Source: Nemertoderma westbladi
Lineage: Eukaryota > Xenacoelomorpha > Nemertodermatida > Nemertodermatidae
NCBI GenBank assembly: GCA_032718475.1
Contig: JAUCBJ010008563.1
Location: 1-60,297, forward strand
Direction of reading: 5' to 3'
DNA length: 60,297 nt
Part shown: positions 1 through 9,850 of the stretch, in pieces
How the letters are laid out: each line of letters opens with the position of its first letter
Numbering within the stretch: position 1 is the stretch's first letter
Notes under the pieces: generated by a model
Seen by the model: only the letters and a program-made list of their open reading frames with translations
Databases searched by the model: none
What the model was told of the DNA's origin: nothing
Position numbers and translations under genes: made by a program

Positions 1-1
1 A

Positions 2-3000
2 AACTGTTTAAAACTTAAACTAAACCAAGTACGTACGCTACAACAAATTGATTACTTTAAATCTTGCCGCCAATCTAACTTCCCGCCTCAATTTATGGCG
101 TCCCGACTCAGATCAATATTAAAGTTCTACCCCTCTATTTACGAGGGAGTACTTAAAAGGACCTTCCGTTTAGAAATTACAGCAAAATATAAACACCTCA
201 GAAAACTGAATATCAACTTTGGTAACCACCATAACAATCTCTTAAAAACTGCGCAAGCCACTTACGATTACACCGCAATTGATTTTTTATCATTCTGGTT
301 ACCTCTAATAGAAAACCGGGAATTTGAAGTCGCGTGCAACCGAATGGACTATAAGTACAATTACAATATGGGTTACTATGTAATGGAACAAGCATTGACA
401 CGGCTGTCTCGAGCAAACATCGGTCTCTCGCGGCATAATCACAGCACAAAACCTCCACGAGAACTGGATCCAGACGACCCAATATCAACTAATCCATTCC
501 CATTAATGGAAGCCACGGTAAGCAACCTATCGAGTACAGCACTGACTGCGGCACAAGATGAGGTGCTTGGGCTCGGTTTCAGTTTTATACCACATACGGG
601 GACTACGGGAACCCAAATTTTTGAAGCGAAAGTGGACGTTGGTATAGCAGCTACGAAACTCAGACACCACAGCAAACGTTTCAATAATACCCTCCCTGTA
701 GTTGATAAAATAAACCATACACCAGCCAAGCCCACAATCACCCAGTTCCAAGCAAATAACATAGAAAATGAAACACCACGCGTGGCCAGACATAGACCAC
801 GAGCAATGCTACCCACAGGCAGACGCTGTCTTTTCCAAACAAATGTAACCCCAACTTCACATACCAATGTAATTAATATTAATACCCAGGGTGCCAAAGC
901 CACAGCCACAGGGATAACACCAAGCGGTATTTCTTCACCACCCTTACCGCATCAACCGGATGCTACCACAACGCCCCGTAGCAACAACTCCCAACCTGCG
1001 AAGCAGCCTCTATCAGACACACCTGCGTCACGCACACGTGCCAAGACCCGAGACTACTTCGTAACTCAACATCACCCAACTGCTCTTAACACGATCCCAG
1101 AGGTTATCGAACCCCCACCTGAACCACCCGACCCACCATATTTTTCGCACGCTCGGTACGTATCCGCTAGGGTTGATGAACCCCAAGTGGAAGCACTTAT
1201 TAGTGATCTGCATCGCGCTATTTACAAAACTAATCCAAACTACATTAACAAACAATATCCACCTAATTTATCAACCCAGCACCAAAAAGCTCTGCAACAA
1301 CTGCGCAAGAACAAAAATACTGTATTTCTTAAAGGTGATAAAACAGATAACATCATATTGCTAGATTATGTCGATAAGGAATTCGAAATATCTCGGATAT
1401 TAAGCGATACTACCACTTATGAGAAGTTACCCAGAGACCCCACTGCTAAATTCCGCGTAAAATGTAGACAGCTTCTCGACCAGCTTGCAATCACAAACCC
1501 ATTCCTACGCCTTTACTTATTCCCCAACACGTTTACCACAGGCTATTTGTTTATAACTCTAAAAGACCACAAACCAAGATCCGAGTGGATTCAACACCCA
1601 AACGGCAAACTTATCCCCAAAGGCAGACCTATAATTTCGAATACGGATGCGTTCTTTACTCCCCTATCTAAATTAATGCACCACTACCTGCACCCACTTG
1701 TTACCACAGCGTCGAACTATTTAAAGAGCTCATTGGACTTAAAAGAAACTTTACCCAGACAAGGATCAACATATCACTACACTTTTGTTACGGTAGATGT
1801 TATCGACATGTTCACAGCCATCCCACACGAACTAGGCATCGAAGCCACTATGCAAGCACTCAGCGAGGACCCTACGTTACCATACCGCTCCAAATTCACC
1901 GCCGAACAACTTGCAGCAATATTGCGTTTCCTGCTGTTTCACAACTTTTTCCGGTTTTCGGGACACTATTACCTTCAGTTGGCTGGGGCGCCCATGGGAG
2001 GCAGCCACAGTGGAGATTACGCCATCATAAGTTGTTACAGAGTGCTCAAGAGGGCGATCGCAATCTCGCTACGGGTCCCGTTATACTTTCGAACATTAGT
2101 GGATGACAGCCTGTGTGTTTACAACGAATGGCTCACTGACACTGATATAAAACAACTAAACTATGCATTCAACTCCGCCTGCTCAGACCTATACAATAAC
2201 AACTCTATACAGTTTACCGTAGACTACTCCAGAAAATCCATAAACTACCTAGATGTTACTATTCAAGCTTCAAACTCAACAAAACTAACAACCAAAATAT
2301 ATAGGAAACCAATGTCTAATAAACTACCCATCGCATACTCAAGCTTCCACCACAAACCATCCTTGCTAGCCATAGTTCGAGCTGAACTGCTGCGCATTCG
2401 CCGACTAACGGATTCAACAAATCATTTCAAACAACAAAGGCATTTATATCTCGAAAAGTGTAAACTCAGAGGATACCCCTTGAACTTCCTTTTAAGTTTG
2501 TATGCGTGGGACCCACCCCAATGTTCAACATTCACTGCCGCCGAACACGATCAGGACTTTCCGCATTCACCAAGCCATACCAATCAACAAAACAACATAA
2601 AACCTCCTACCCAACGTTTCTATCTGTCAACGACACCACAATTTATCCCTACCCTCAGCAAAGTTGTGCGTCGGCATAACAGACGAGTTCAGCACCTTGG
2701 TGTAACATTACAAACTGTCCCACGAAATGCACCTACTTTGGGAAAGCTTCTAATACGTAAACAGGAACCACAAACAGCTCCAGGTAACCATCCATGTTTG
2801 CAACCCCGCTGCCTCACCTGCTTGGCAATTACGGATATGAAAGAGACACCATGGGGCGAGCCAATCATCGGTAGGTTTGATTGTAAATCCAGCAACATTC
2901 TCTATACCATTAAATGTAAAACTCACCCCTATCAATACTACCTCGGTCAAACTGAACAACGTCTGCACAAGAGGCTCAATAAACATCGGGAGAACATCAA

Positions 3001-3226
3001 CAGCTACAGGAAAGCTCTGGATAAGGCAATAAAGAACAACAAGCCGATATGTACTGTGACAACAACTGACCCGGAGGTGCTATTGCTTCAACATTTCAGT
3101 AGCTGTAATAATTACGAAGTAACATGCGTCCAGCAATTTCGTAACCACCAGCGTCGTATTCATACTGAAGCTTTACTCATTAATTGCCACCGCCCACCCC
3201 TCAATAAACTGGTACCACTTCTATAG
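2..3226 (+). CDS. PLE reverse transcriptase/GIY-YIG protein, copy 1 (5' cut by window edge)
   Basis: The frame is open from base 2 and corresponds to codons 27-1100 of the complete copy at 4085-7387, so only the first 26 codons lie outside the window. The first internal ATG is at 95 but is not the true start. The protein copies new element RNA into DNA and nicks the target. The product matches copy 2 except for one residue, Ile against Leu in the segment DPDDP(I/L)STN, caused by A482/T4643. All RT and endonuclease motifs listed for copy 2 are present and no frameshift or stop is seen. Confidence 0.93.
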   Translation, partial: NCLKLKLNQVRTLQQIDYFKSCRQSNFPPQFMASRLRSILKFYPSIYEGVLKRTFRLEITAKYKHLRKLNINFGNHHNNLLKTAQATYDYTAIDFLSFWLPLIENREFEVACNRMDYKYNYNMGYYVMEQALTRLSRANIGLSRHNHSTKPPRELDPDDPISTNPFPLMEATVSNLSSTALTAAQDEVLGLGFSFIPHTGTTGTQIFEAKVDVGIAATKLRHHSKRFNNTLPVVDKINHTPAKPTITQFQANNIENETPRVARHRPRAMLPTGRRCLFQTNVTPTSHTNVININTQGAKATATGITPSGISSPPLPHQPDATTTPRSNNSQPAKQPLSDTPASRTRAKTRDYFVTQHHPTALNTIPEVIEPPPEPPDPPYFSHARYVSARVDEPQVEALISDLHRAIYKTNPNYINKQYPPNLSTQHQKALQQLRKNKNTVFLKGDKTDNIILLDYVDKEFEISRILSDTTTYEKLPRDPTAKFRVKCRQLLDQLAITNPFLRLYLFPNTFTTGYLFITLKDHKPRSEWIQHPNGKLIPKGRPIISNTDAFFTPLSKLMHHYLHPLVTTASNYLKSSLDLKETLPRQGSTYHYTFVTVDVIDMFTAIPHELGIEATMQALSEDPTLPYRSKFTAEQLAAILRFLLFHNFFRFSGHYYLQLAGAPMGGSHSGDYAIISCYRVLKRAIAISLRVPLYFRTLVDDSLCVYNEWLTDTDIKQLNYAFNSACSDLYNNNSIQFTVDYSRKSINYLDVTIQASNSTKLTTKIYRKPMSNKLPIAYSSFHHKPSLLAIVRAELLRIRRLTDSTNHFKQQRHLYLEKCKLRGYPLNFLLSLYAWDPPQCSTFTAAEHDQDFPHSPSHTNQQNNIKPPTQRFYLSTTPQFIPTLSKVVRRHNRRVQHLGVTLQTVPRNAPTLGKLLIRKQEPQTAPGNHPCLQPRCLTCLAITDMKETPWGEPIIGRFDCKSSNILYTIKCKTHPYQYYLGQTEQRLHKRLNKHRENINSYRKALDKAIKNNKPICTVTTTDPEVLLLQHFSSCNNYEVTCVQQFRNHQRRIHTEALLINCHRPPLNKLVPLL

Positions 3227-4084
3227 AATGAAACTTCGACCCGATGGCTCGCCCCCACCTAACATTTGGATGTAACAAACTCACACCACCTCTAATAATT
3301 AATTAACTGTGCAGTACGCTCTACCCTTGCTGTAATATACATTGTGTCAGCCAGCTGTAATGTACGTACTATAGCCGAACATATTAGTATTCAATAGGAA
3401 ATACCAAAACAAAAACTTTTTTAAAAATTGTTATATGTAATCTTGTAGGGATTCCTTTTATTTAGTAACAGTAATATGTGTCCTTTTATCCCCCTCAATT
3501 TTATGGCTTAGGTATTCTTTCCCTTCTTTTAAATATATTTTTAAATGATATTTTATTTCAGAACCAACATTTTTTTAGAATTTTTTTTTTTTTTTTACCC
3601 TTTTACCAGCCTCACTTTTATTTGTAAATTTGTAACTCAACGACTTAATATTGGAACCAACAATTTTTAACTATTTTTAATCATTTAATGGTTTTAACGT
3701 TACCCACCCTTTTTCCACCTCTTCATTTAGCACCCTTTTTATTTTTATTTTTTAAATTTAATATTGAACATCTAATACCTTAACAACACTTGTAGCCTAC
3801 AATTATATCTCTAGGCCTACATACAGTATTAAGATAAATCTAAATATGTTAATCTAATACATCCTATCATACTGTGTATATCGGAATTTGGTGGCATAGT
3901 AATTGGTTGTACCGTACGTTAAATTTAATATTATGGTTTAGGTTTATAAATTGTGTTTTAATGTTATTTTAATTTAATTTACTGAAGACGTCCGTGAGGA
4001 TGAAATGGCCATATAAATAGAAACTGTTTTCGTTAACCGTGGCATTAGACCCTTTCTACAGTCATTATCCCTGAAGTTATAATT
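3227..4084 (+). other. PLE inter-unit region: 3'UTR, T-tract, ribozyme, 5' leader
   Basis: Non-coding AT-rich region between the stop of unit 1 and the ATG of unit 2. It contains a T-tract at 3583-3596, a hammerhead-like motif at 3977-4018 and then a 66-nt leader to ATG 4085. No conventional TATA promoter was recognised. The same region follows unit 2 at 7388-8308. Confidence 0.8.
3977..4018 (+). ncRNA. Hammerhead ribozyme (type I, minimal stem III), between the PLE units
   Basis: Seen in the sequence: helix I strands ATTTA (3977-3981) and TAAAT (4014-4018) are perfect complements. The core CTGAAGA (3982-3988) fits CUGANGA. Stem II is GTCC/GGAT closed by the GNRA loop GTGA (3994-3997). GAAA lies at 4002-4005. 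The octamer ATGGCCAT (4005-4012) is self-complementary with no room for a loop, and A4013 is the expected cleavage base in AUA. Hammerheads are known in Penelope-like elements, and forms with very short stem III are known to work as dimers. One base, C3989, is extra relative to the textbook core; it could pair with G4002. Cleavage after 4013 would leave a 71-nt leader before ATG 4085. Confidence 0.8.
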
Positions 4085-7000
4085 ATGGATACGCCACGAA
4101 CGGCATCATTTCGACTTCTTTCCCATTTAAATATAGATCCAAGGGCAATCAACGATGTCAGAAACTGTTTAAAACTTAAACTAAACCAAGTACGTACGCT
4201 ACAACAAATTGATTACTTTAAATCTTGCCGCCAATCTAACTTCCCGCCTCAATTTATGGCGTCCCGACTCAGATCAATATTAAAGTTCTACCCCTCTATT
4301 TACGAGGGAGTACTTAAAAGGACCTTCCGTTTAGAAATTACAGCAAAATATAAACACCTCAGAAAACTGAATATCAACTTTGGTAACCACCATAACAATC
4401 TCTTAAAAACTGCGCAAGCCACTTACGATTACACCGCAATTGATTTTTTATCATTCTGGTTACCTCTAATAGAAAACCGGGAATTTGAAGTCGCGTGCAA
4501 CCGAATGGACTATAAGTACAATTACAATATGGGTTACTATGTAATGGAACAAGCATTGACACGGCTGTCTCGAGCAAACATCGGTCTCTCGCGGCATAAT
4601 CACAGCACAAAACCTCCACGAGAACTGGATCCAGACGACCCATTATCAACTAATCCATTCCCATTAATGGAAGCCACGGTAAGCAACCTATCGAGTACAG
4701 CACTGACTGCGGCACAAGATGAGGTGCTTGGGCTCGGTTTCAGTTTTATACCACATACGGGGACTACGGGAACCCAAATTTTTGAAGCGAAAGTGGACGT
4801 TGGTATAGCAGCTACGAAACTCAGACACCACAGCAAACGTTTCAATAATACCCTCCCTGTAGTTGATAAAATAAACCATACACCAGCCAAGCCCACAATC
4901 ACCCAGTTCCAAGCAAATAACATAGAAAATGAAACACCACGCGTGGCCAGACATAGACCACGAGCAATGCTACCCACAGGCAGACGCTGTCTTTTCCAAA
5001 CAAATGTAACCCCAACTTCACATACCAATGTAATTAATATTAATACCCAGGGTGCCAAAGCCACAGCCACAGGGATAACACCAAGCGGTATTTCTTCACC
5101 ACCCTTACCGCATCAACCGGATGCTACCACAACGCCCCGTAGCAACAACTCCCAACCTGCGAAGCAGCCTCTATCAGACACACCTGCGTCACGCACACGT
5201 GCCAAGACCCGAGACTACTTCGTAACTCAACATCACCCAACTGCTCTTAACACGATCCCAGAGGTTATCGAACCCCCACCTGAACCACCCGACCCACCAT
5301 ATTTTTCGCACGCTCGGTACGTATCCGCTAGGGTTGATGAACCCCAAGTGGAAGCACTTATTAGTGATCTGCATCGCGCTATTTACAAAACTAATCCAAA
5401 CTACATTAACAAACAATATCCACCTAATTTATCAACCCAGCACCAAAAAGCTCTGCAACAACTGCGCAAGAACAAAAATACTGTATTTCTTAAAGGTGAT
5501 AAAACAGATAACATCATATTGCTAGATTATGTCGATAAGGAATTCGAAATATCTCGGATATTAAGCGATACTACCACTTATGAGAAGTTACCCAGAGACC
5601 CCACTGCTAAATTCCGCGTAAAATGTAGACAGCTTCTCGACCAGCTTGCAATCACAAACCCATTCCTACGCCTTTACTTATTCCCCAACACGTTTACCAC
5701 AGGCTATTTGTTTATAACTCTAAAAGACCACAAACCAAGATCCGAGTGGATTCAACACCCAAACGGCAAACTTATCCCCAAAGGCAGACCTATAATTTCG
5801 AATACGGATGCGTTCTTTACTCCCCTATCTAAATTAATGCACCACTACCTGCACCCACTTGTTACCACAGCGTCGAACTATTTAAAGAGCTCATTGGACT
5901 TAAAAGAAACTTTACCCAGACAAGGATCAACATATCACTACACTTTTGTTACGGTAGATGTTATCGACATGTTCACAGCCATCCCACACGAACTAGGCAT
6001 CGAAGCCACTATGCAAGCACTCAGCGAGGACCCTACGTTACCATACCGCTCCAAATTCACCGCCGAACAACTTGCAGCAATATTGCGTTTCCTGCTGTTT
6101 CACAACTTTTTCCGGTTTTCGGGACACTATTACCTTCAGTTGGCTGGGGCGCCCATGGGAGGCAGCCACAGTGGAGATTACGCCATCATAAGTTGTTACA
6201 GAGTGCTCAAGAGGGCGATCGCAATCTCGCTACGGGTCCCGTTATACTTTCGAACATTAGTGGATGACAGCCTGTGTGTTTACAACGAATGGCTCACTGA
6301 CACTGATATAAAACAACTAAACTATGCATTCAACTCCGCCTGCTCAGACCTATACAATAACAACTCTATACAGTTTACCGTAGACTACTCCAGAAAATCC
6401 ATAAACTACCTAGATGTTACTATTCAAGCTTCAAACTCAACAAAACTAACAACCAAAATATATAGGAAACCAATGTCTAATAAACTACCCATCGCATACT
6501 CAAGCTTCCACCACAAACCATCCTTGCTAGCCATAGTTCGAGCTGAACTGCTGCGCATTCGCCGACTAACGGATTCAACAAATCATTTCAAACAACAAAG
6601 GCATTTATATCTCGAAAAGTGTAAACTCAGAGGATACCCCTTGAACTTCCTTTTAAGTTTGTATGCGTGGGACCCACCCCAATGTTCAACATTCACTGCC
6701 GCCGAACACGATCAGGACTTTCCGCATTCACCAAGCCATACCAATCAACAAAACAACATAAAACCTCCTACCCAACGTTTCTATCTGTCAACGACACCAC
6801 AATTTATCCCTACCCTCAGCAAAGTTGTGCGTCGGCATAACAGACGAGTTCAGCACCTTGGTGTAACATTACAAACTGTCCCACGAAATGCACCTACTTT
6901 GGGAAAGCTTCTAATACGTAAACAGGAACCACAAACAGCTCCAGGTAACCATCCATGTTTGCAACCCCGCTGCCTCACCTGCTTGGCAATTACGGATATG

Positions 7001-7387
7001 AAAGAGACACCATGGGGCGAGCCAATCATCGGTAGGTTTGATTGTAAATCCAGCAACATTCTCTATACCATTAAATGTAAAACTCACCCCTATCAATACT
7101 ACCTCGGTCAAACTGAACAACGTCTGCACAAGAGGCTCAATAAACATCGGGAGAACATCAACAGCTACAGGAAAGCTCTGGATAAGGCAATAAAGAACAA
7201 CAAGCCGATATGTACTGTGACAACAACTGACCCGGAGGTGCTATTGCTTCAACATTTCAGTAGCTGTAATAATTACGAAGTAACATGCGTCCAGCAATTT
7301 CGTAACCACCAGCGTCGTATTCATACTGAAGCTTTACTCATTAATTGCCACCGCCCACCCCTCAATAAACTGGTACCACTTCTATAG
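4085..7387 (+). CDS. PLE reverse transcriptase with C-terminal GIY-YIG endonuclease, complete copy
   Basis: The ORF has 1100 codons and starts at the ATG at 4085, 71 nt after the predicted ribozyme cut. The RT core spans about residues 500-860: TLKDHKP (~545), GRPIISNTD (~567), VTVDVIDMFTAIP (~622) with the first catalytic Asp, GAPMGGSHSGD (~687) typical of Penelope RTs, LVDDSLCVY (~725) with the DD pair, and YLDVTI (~775). A Cys cluster (CLQPRCLTC, ~958) precedes the GIY-YIG nuclease (~990-1025: YTIKC...YYLGQT...RLNKHR). This is the layout of EN-plus Penelope elements, which use the nuclease to nick the target and prime reverse transcription. The N-terminal 480 residues are basic and Pro/Thr-rich, with no recognised domain. 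The ORF is intact, so the copy could be autonomous. It has no intron and no link to the neighbouring host gene. Confidence 0.95.
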   Translation: MDTPRTASFRLLSHLNIDPRAINDVRNCLKLKLNQVRTLQQIDYFKSCRQSNFPPQFMASRLRSILKFYPSIYEGVLKRTFRLEITAKYKHLRKLNINFGNHHNNLLKTAQATYDYTAIDFLSFWLPLIENREFEVACNRMDYKYNYNMGYYVMEQALTRLSRANIGLSRHNHSTKPPRELDPDDPLSTNPFPLMEATVSNLSSTALTAAQDEVLGLGFSFIPHTGTTGTQIFEAKVDVGIAATKLRHHSKRFNNTLPVVDKINHTPAKPTITQFQANNIENETPRVARHRPRAMLPTGRRCLFQTNVTPTSHTNVININTQGAKATATGITPSGISSPPLPHQPDATTTPRSNNSQPAKQPLSDTPASRTRAKTRDYFVTQHHPTALNTIPEVIEPPPEPPDPPYFSHARYVSARVDEPQVEALISDLHRAIYKTNPNYINKQYPPNLSTQHQKALQQLRKNKNTVFLKGDKTDNIILLDYVDKEFEISRILSDTTTYEKLPRDPTAKFRVKCRQLLDQLAITNPFLRLYLFPNTFTTGYLFITLKDHKPRSEWIQHPNGKLIPKGRPIISNTDAFFTPLSKLMHHYLHPLVTTASNYLKSSLDLKETLPRQGSTYHYTFVTVDVIDMFTAIPHELGIEATMQALSEDPTLPYRSKFTAEQLAAILRFLLFHNFFRFSGHYYLQLAGAPMGGSHSGDYAIISCYRVLKRAIAISLRVPLYFRTLVDDSLCVYNEWLTDTDIKQLNYAFNSACSDLYNNNSIQFTVDYSRKSINYLDVTIQASNSTKLTTKIYRKPMSNKLPIAYSSFHHKPSLLAIVRAELLRIRRLTDSTNHFKQQRHLYLEKCKLRGYPLNFLLSLYAWDPPQCSTFTAAEHDQDFPHSPSHTNQQNNIKPPTQRFYLSTTPQFIPTLSKVVRRHNRRVQHLGVTLQTVPRNAPTLGKLLIRKQEPQTAPGNHPCLQPRCLTCLAITDMKETPWGEPIIGRFDCKSSNILYTIKCKTHPYQYYLGQTEQRLHKRLNKHRENINSYRKALDKAIKNNKPICTVTTTDPEVLLLQHFSSCNNYEVTCVQQFRNHQRRIHTEALLINCHRPPLNKLVPLL

Positions 7388-7739
7388 AATGAAACTTCGA
7401 CCCGATGGCTCGCCCCCACCTAACATTTGGATGTAACAAACTCACACCACCTCTAATAATTAATTAACTGTGCAGTACGCTCTACCCTTGCTGTAATATA
7501 CATTGTGTCAGCCGGCTGTAATGTACGTACTATAGCCGAACATATTAGTATTCAATAGGAAATACCAAAACAAAAACTTTTTTAAAAATTGTTATATGTA
7601 ATCTTGTAGGGATTCCTTTTATTTAGTAACAGTAATATGTGTCCTTTTATCCCCCTCAATTTTATGGCTTAGGTATTCTTTCCCTTCTTTTAAATATATT
7701 TTTAAATGATATTTTATTTCAGAACCAACATTTTTTTAG

Positions 7740-7784
<45 letters not shown>

Positions 7785-8308
7785 ACCAGCCTCACTTTTA
7801 TTTGTAAATTTGTAACTCAACGACTTAATATTGGAACCAACAATTTTTAACTATTTTTAATCATTTAATGGTTTTAACGTTACCCACCCTTTTTCCACCT
7901 CTTCATTTAGCACCCTTTTTATTTTTATTTTTTAAATTTAATATTGAACATCTAATACCTTAACAACACTTGTAGCCTACAATTATATCTCTAGGCCTAC
8001 ATACAGTATTAAGATAAATCTAAATATGTTAATCTAATACATCCTATCATACTGTGTATATCGGAATTTGGTGGCATAGTAATTGGTTGTACCGTACGTT
8101 AAATTTAATATTATGGTTTAGGTTTATAAATTGTGTTTTAATGTTATTTTAATTTAATTTACTGAAGACGTCCGTGAGGATGAAATGGCCATATAAATAG
8201 AAACTGTTTTCGTTAACCGTGGCATTAGACCCTTTCTACAGTCATTATCCCTGAAGTTATAATTATGGATACGCCACGAACGGCATCATTTCGACTTCTT
8301 TCCCATTT
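7388..8308 (+). repeat. PLE 3' region and terminal repeat (pseudo-LTR)
   Basis: Repeats 3227-4128: 3'UTR, a T-tract lengthened to about 35 T (7742-7776), the ribozyme, the leader, ATG and 15 codons. It stops abruptly at 8308. The next base begins a satellite unit. Confidence 0.85.
8157..8198 (+). ncRNA. Hammerhead ribozyme, 3' copy
   Basis: Identical to 3977-4018 at offset 4180, with the same core, stem II GNRA loop and self-complementary ATGGCCAT (8185-8192). Having one ribozyme on each side of the complete unit would let a long transcript be cut to unit length. Confidence 0.8.
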
Positions 8309-9331
8309 TGATATCTGAATGTTAGTTAACACGTGAAATTTATAACTGATATCTGAATGTTAGTTAACACGTGAAATTTATAACTGATATCTGAATGTTA
8401 GTTAACACGTGAAATTTATATCTGATATCTGAATATTAACAGGTGAAATTTATAACTGATATCTGACTGTTAGTTAACACGTGAAATTTATAACTGATGT
8501 CTGAATGTTAACACGTGAAATTTATAACTGATGTCTGACTGTTAGTTAACACGTGAAATTTATAACTGATGTCTGAATGTTAACACGTGAAATTTATAAC
8601 TGATGTCTGAATGTTAGTTAACACGTGAAATGTATAACTGATGTCTGACTGTTAGTTAACACGTGAAATTTATAACTGATGTCTGAATGTTAACACGTGA
8701 AATTTATAACTGATGTCTGAATGTTAGTTAACACGTGAAATTTATAACTGATGTCTGACTGTTAGTTAACATGTGAAATTTATAACTGATGTCTGAATAT
8801 TAACACGTGAAATTTATAACTGATATCTGAATGTTAGTTAACACGTGAAATTTATAACTGATATCTGAATGTTAACACGTGAAATTTTAACTGATATCTG
8901 AATGTTAGTTAACACGTGAAATTTATAACTGATGTCTGAATGTTAGTTAACACGTGAAATTTATAACTGATGTCTGACTGTTAGTTAACACGTGAAATTT
9001 ATAACTGATGTCTGAATGTTAACACGTGAAATTTATAACTGATGTCTGACTGTTAGTTAACACGTGAAATTTATAACTGATGTCTGAATGTTAACACGTG
9101 AAATTTATAACTGATGTCTGACTGTTAGTTAACACGTGAAATTTATAACTGATGTCTGAATGTTAACACGTGAAATTTATAACTGATGTCTGAATGTTAG
9201 TTAACACGTGAAATTTATAACTGATGTCTGACTGTTAGTTAACATGTGAAATTTATAACTGATGTCTGAATATTAACACGTGAAATTTATAACTGATATC
9301 TGAATGTTAGTTAACACGTGAAATTTATAAC
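8309..9331. repeat. Satellite I, left part (38-bp unit with 34-bp variants)
   Basis: About 28 units. The main unit of 38 bp contains GTTAGTTAACACGTGAAATT; a common 34-bp form lacks AGTT. Most units contain the E-box palindrome CACGTG and the palindrome GTTAAC. A longer-period pattern is visible: the rare variant AACATGTGAAA recurs at 8769 and 9241, 472 bp apart. The array continues at 26046 on the far side of the BEL element. Confidence 0.95.
9327..9331. repeat. Target-site duplication of BEL element, left copy (ATAAC)
   Basis: ATAAC immediately precedes the 5' LTR (TGATGAATT...) and recurs at 26046-26050 directly after the 3' LTR (...CCTTACA). Removing the element and one copy restores a continuous satellite unit. 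Confidence 0.9.
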
Positions 9332-9469
9332 TGATGAATTATTTCACTATAAGGTAGCATTTGTAGTTTAACTTTAACGTAAAAACTTTTGAAAATCCGA
9401 CGTATTTTGATTAAGTTACAGTAATGTAATACGCCTATTCATATTTGTACACATAAAACCCTTAGGTAC

Positions 9470-9545
9470 TCTCGTGGCGTAGTGGTCAGATGGTTAAGGC
9501 GTTGGTTACATTACGTAGGTTACGAGTTCGAATCCCAGTCGGGAA
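9470..9545 (+). other. tRNA-like segment with pol III A and B boxes inside the LTR
   Basis: TGGCGTAGTGG (9475-9485) resembles the A box, and GAGTTCGAATCC (9524-9535) is a near-perfect B box 40 bp later, followed by CAGTCGGG. The stems do not form a good cloverleaf, so it is a tRNA-derived (SINE-head-like) relic rather than a working tRNA gene. It is repeated in the 3' LTR at 23291-23366. Confidence 0.6.
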
Positions 9546-9611
9546 ATTTGTATTTTGGGGCCATTTATTTTCGTGTGGTGCTAATTGATAGGCCAATGAG
9601 AAGCGTACAAC

Positions 9612-9850
9612 GTAGCGAATAATGAGCCAGGCCAATCATAGGGCATAAATTATCTTATTGCTCAAATGTGAGGCAGTGGAAAATTCTGTTAGGATTCCAT
9701 GTCCCAGATTTAGTGTAAGGGCCGGACTGCGTTGAACGATGAGCTGGGCCAATCATAGAGCACGAAGCACTTCATTGCTCAATGGTGAAGCTGTGGAAAA
9801 TTCTGTTTAGTTTCCATGTGCAATTTCTAGTATAAAAGGCCGGTTTGCCT
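9612..9850 (+). promoter_or_regulatory. Duplicated LTR promoter module with TATA box
   Basis: Two tandem diverged copies of about 120 bp (start ~9616 and ~9738). Each has GGCCAATCATAG (CCAAT box), ATTGCTCAA, GTGGAAAATTCTGTT and a TATA-position element followed by GGCCGG. Only the second keeps a real TATA box (TATAAAAGGC, 9831-9840); the first reads GTGTAAGGGC. Transcription probably starts about 30 bp downstream, near 9860. The module repeats in the 3' LTR. Confidence 0.7.

Larger units (their letters stand above)
1..8308 (+). mobile_element. Tandem pair of Penelope-like retroelements (PLE)
   Basis: Two head-to-tail units of about 4.16-4.18 kb. Position 1 of the window equals position 4162 of the second unit. 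The units differ by A482/T4643, A3353/G7514 and about 19 extra T in the T-tract (3583-3596 against 7742-7776); I saw no other difference. The left unit is cut by the window edge. The right unit ends at 8308, after a repeat of the ribozyme region and the first 15 codons of the ORF, where the 38-bp satellite starts. Partial tandem copies with such pseudo-LTRs are usual for Penelope-like elements. Near identity implies a recent insertion or recent tandem duplication. Confidence 0.93.

Noticed and set aside
213-909. Minus-strand ORFs under the PLE protein
   Set aside because: Antisense shadows of the RT ORF, repeated only because the unit is duplicated.
9477-9546. Functional tRNA gene
   Set aside because: A and B boxes are present but acceptor and T stems do not pair; it is better called tRNA-derived.
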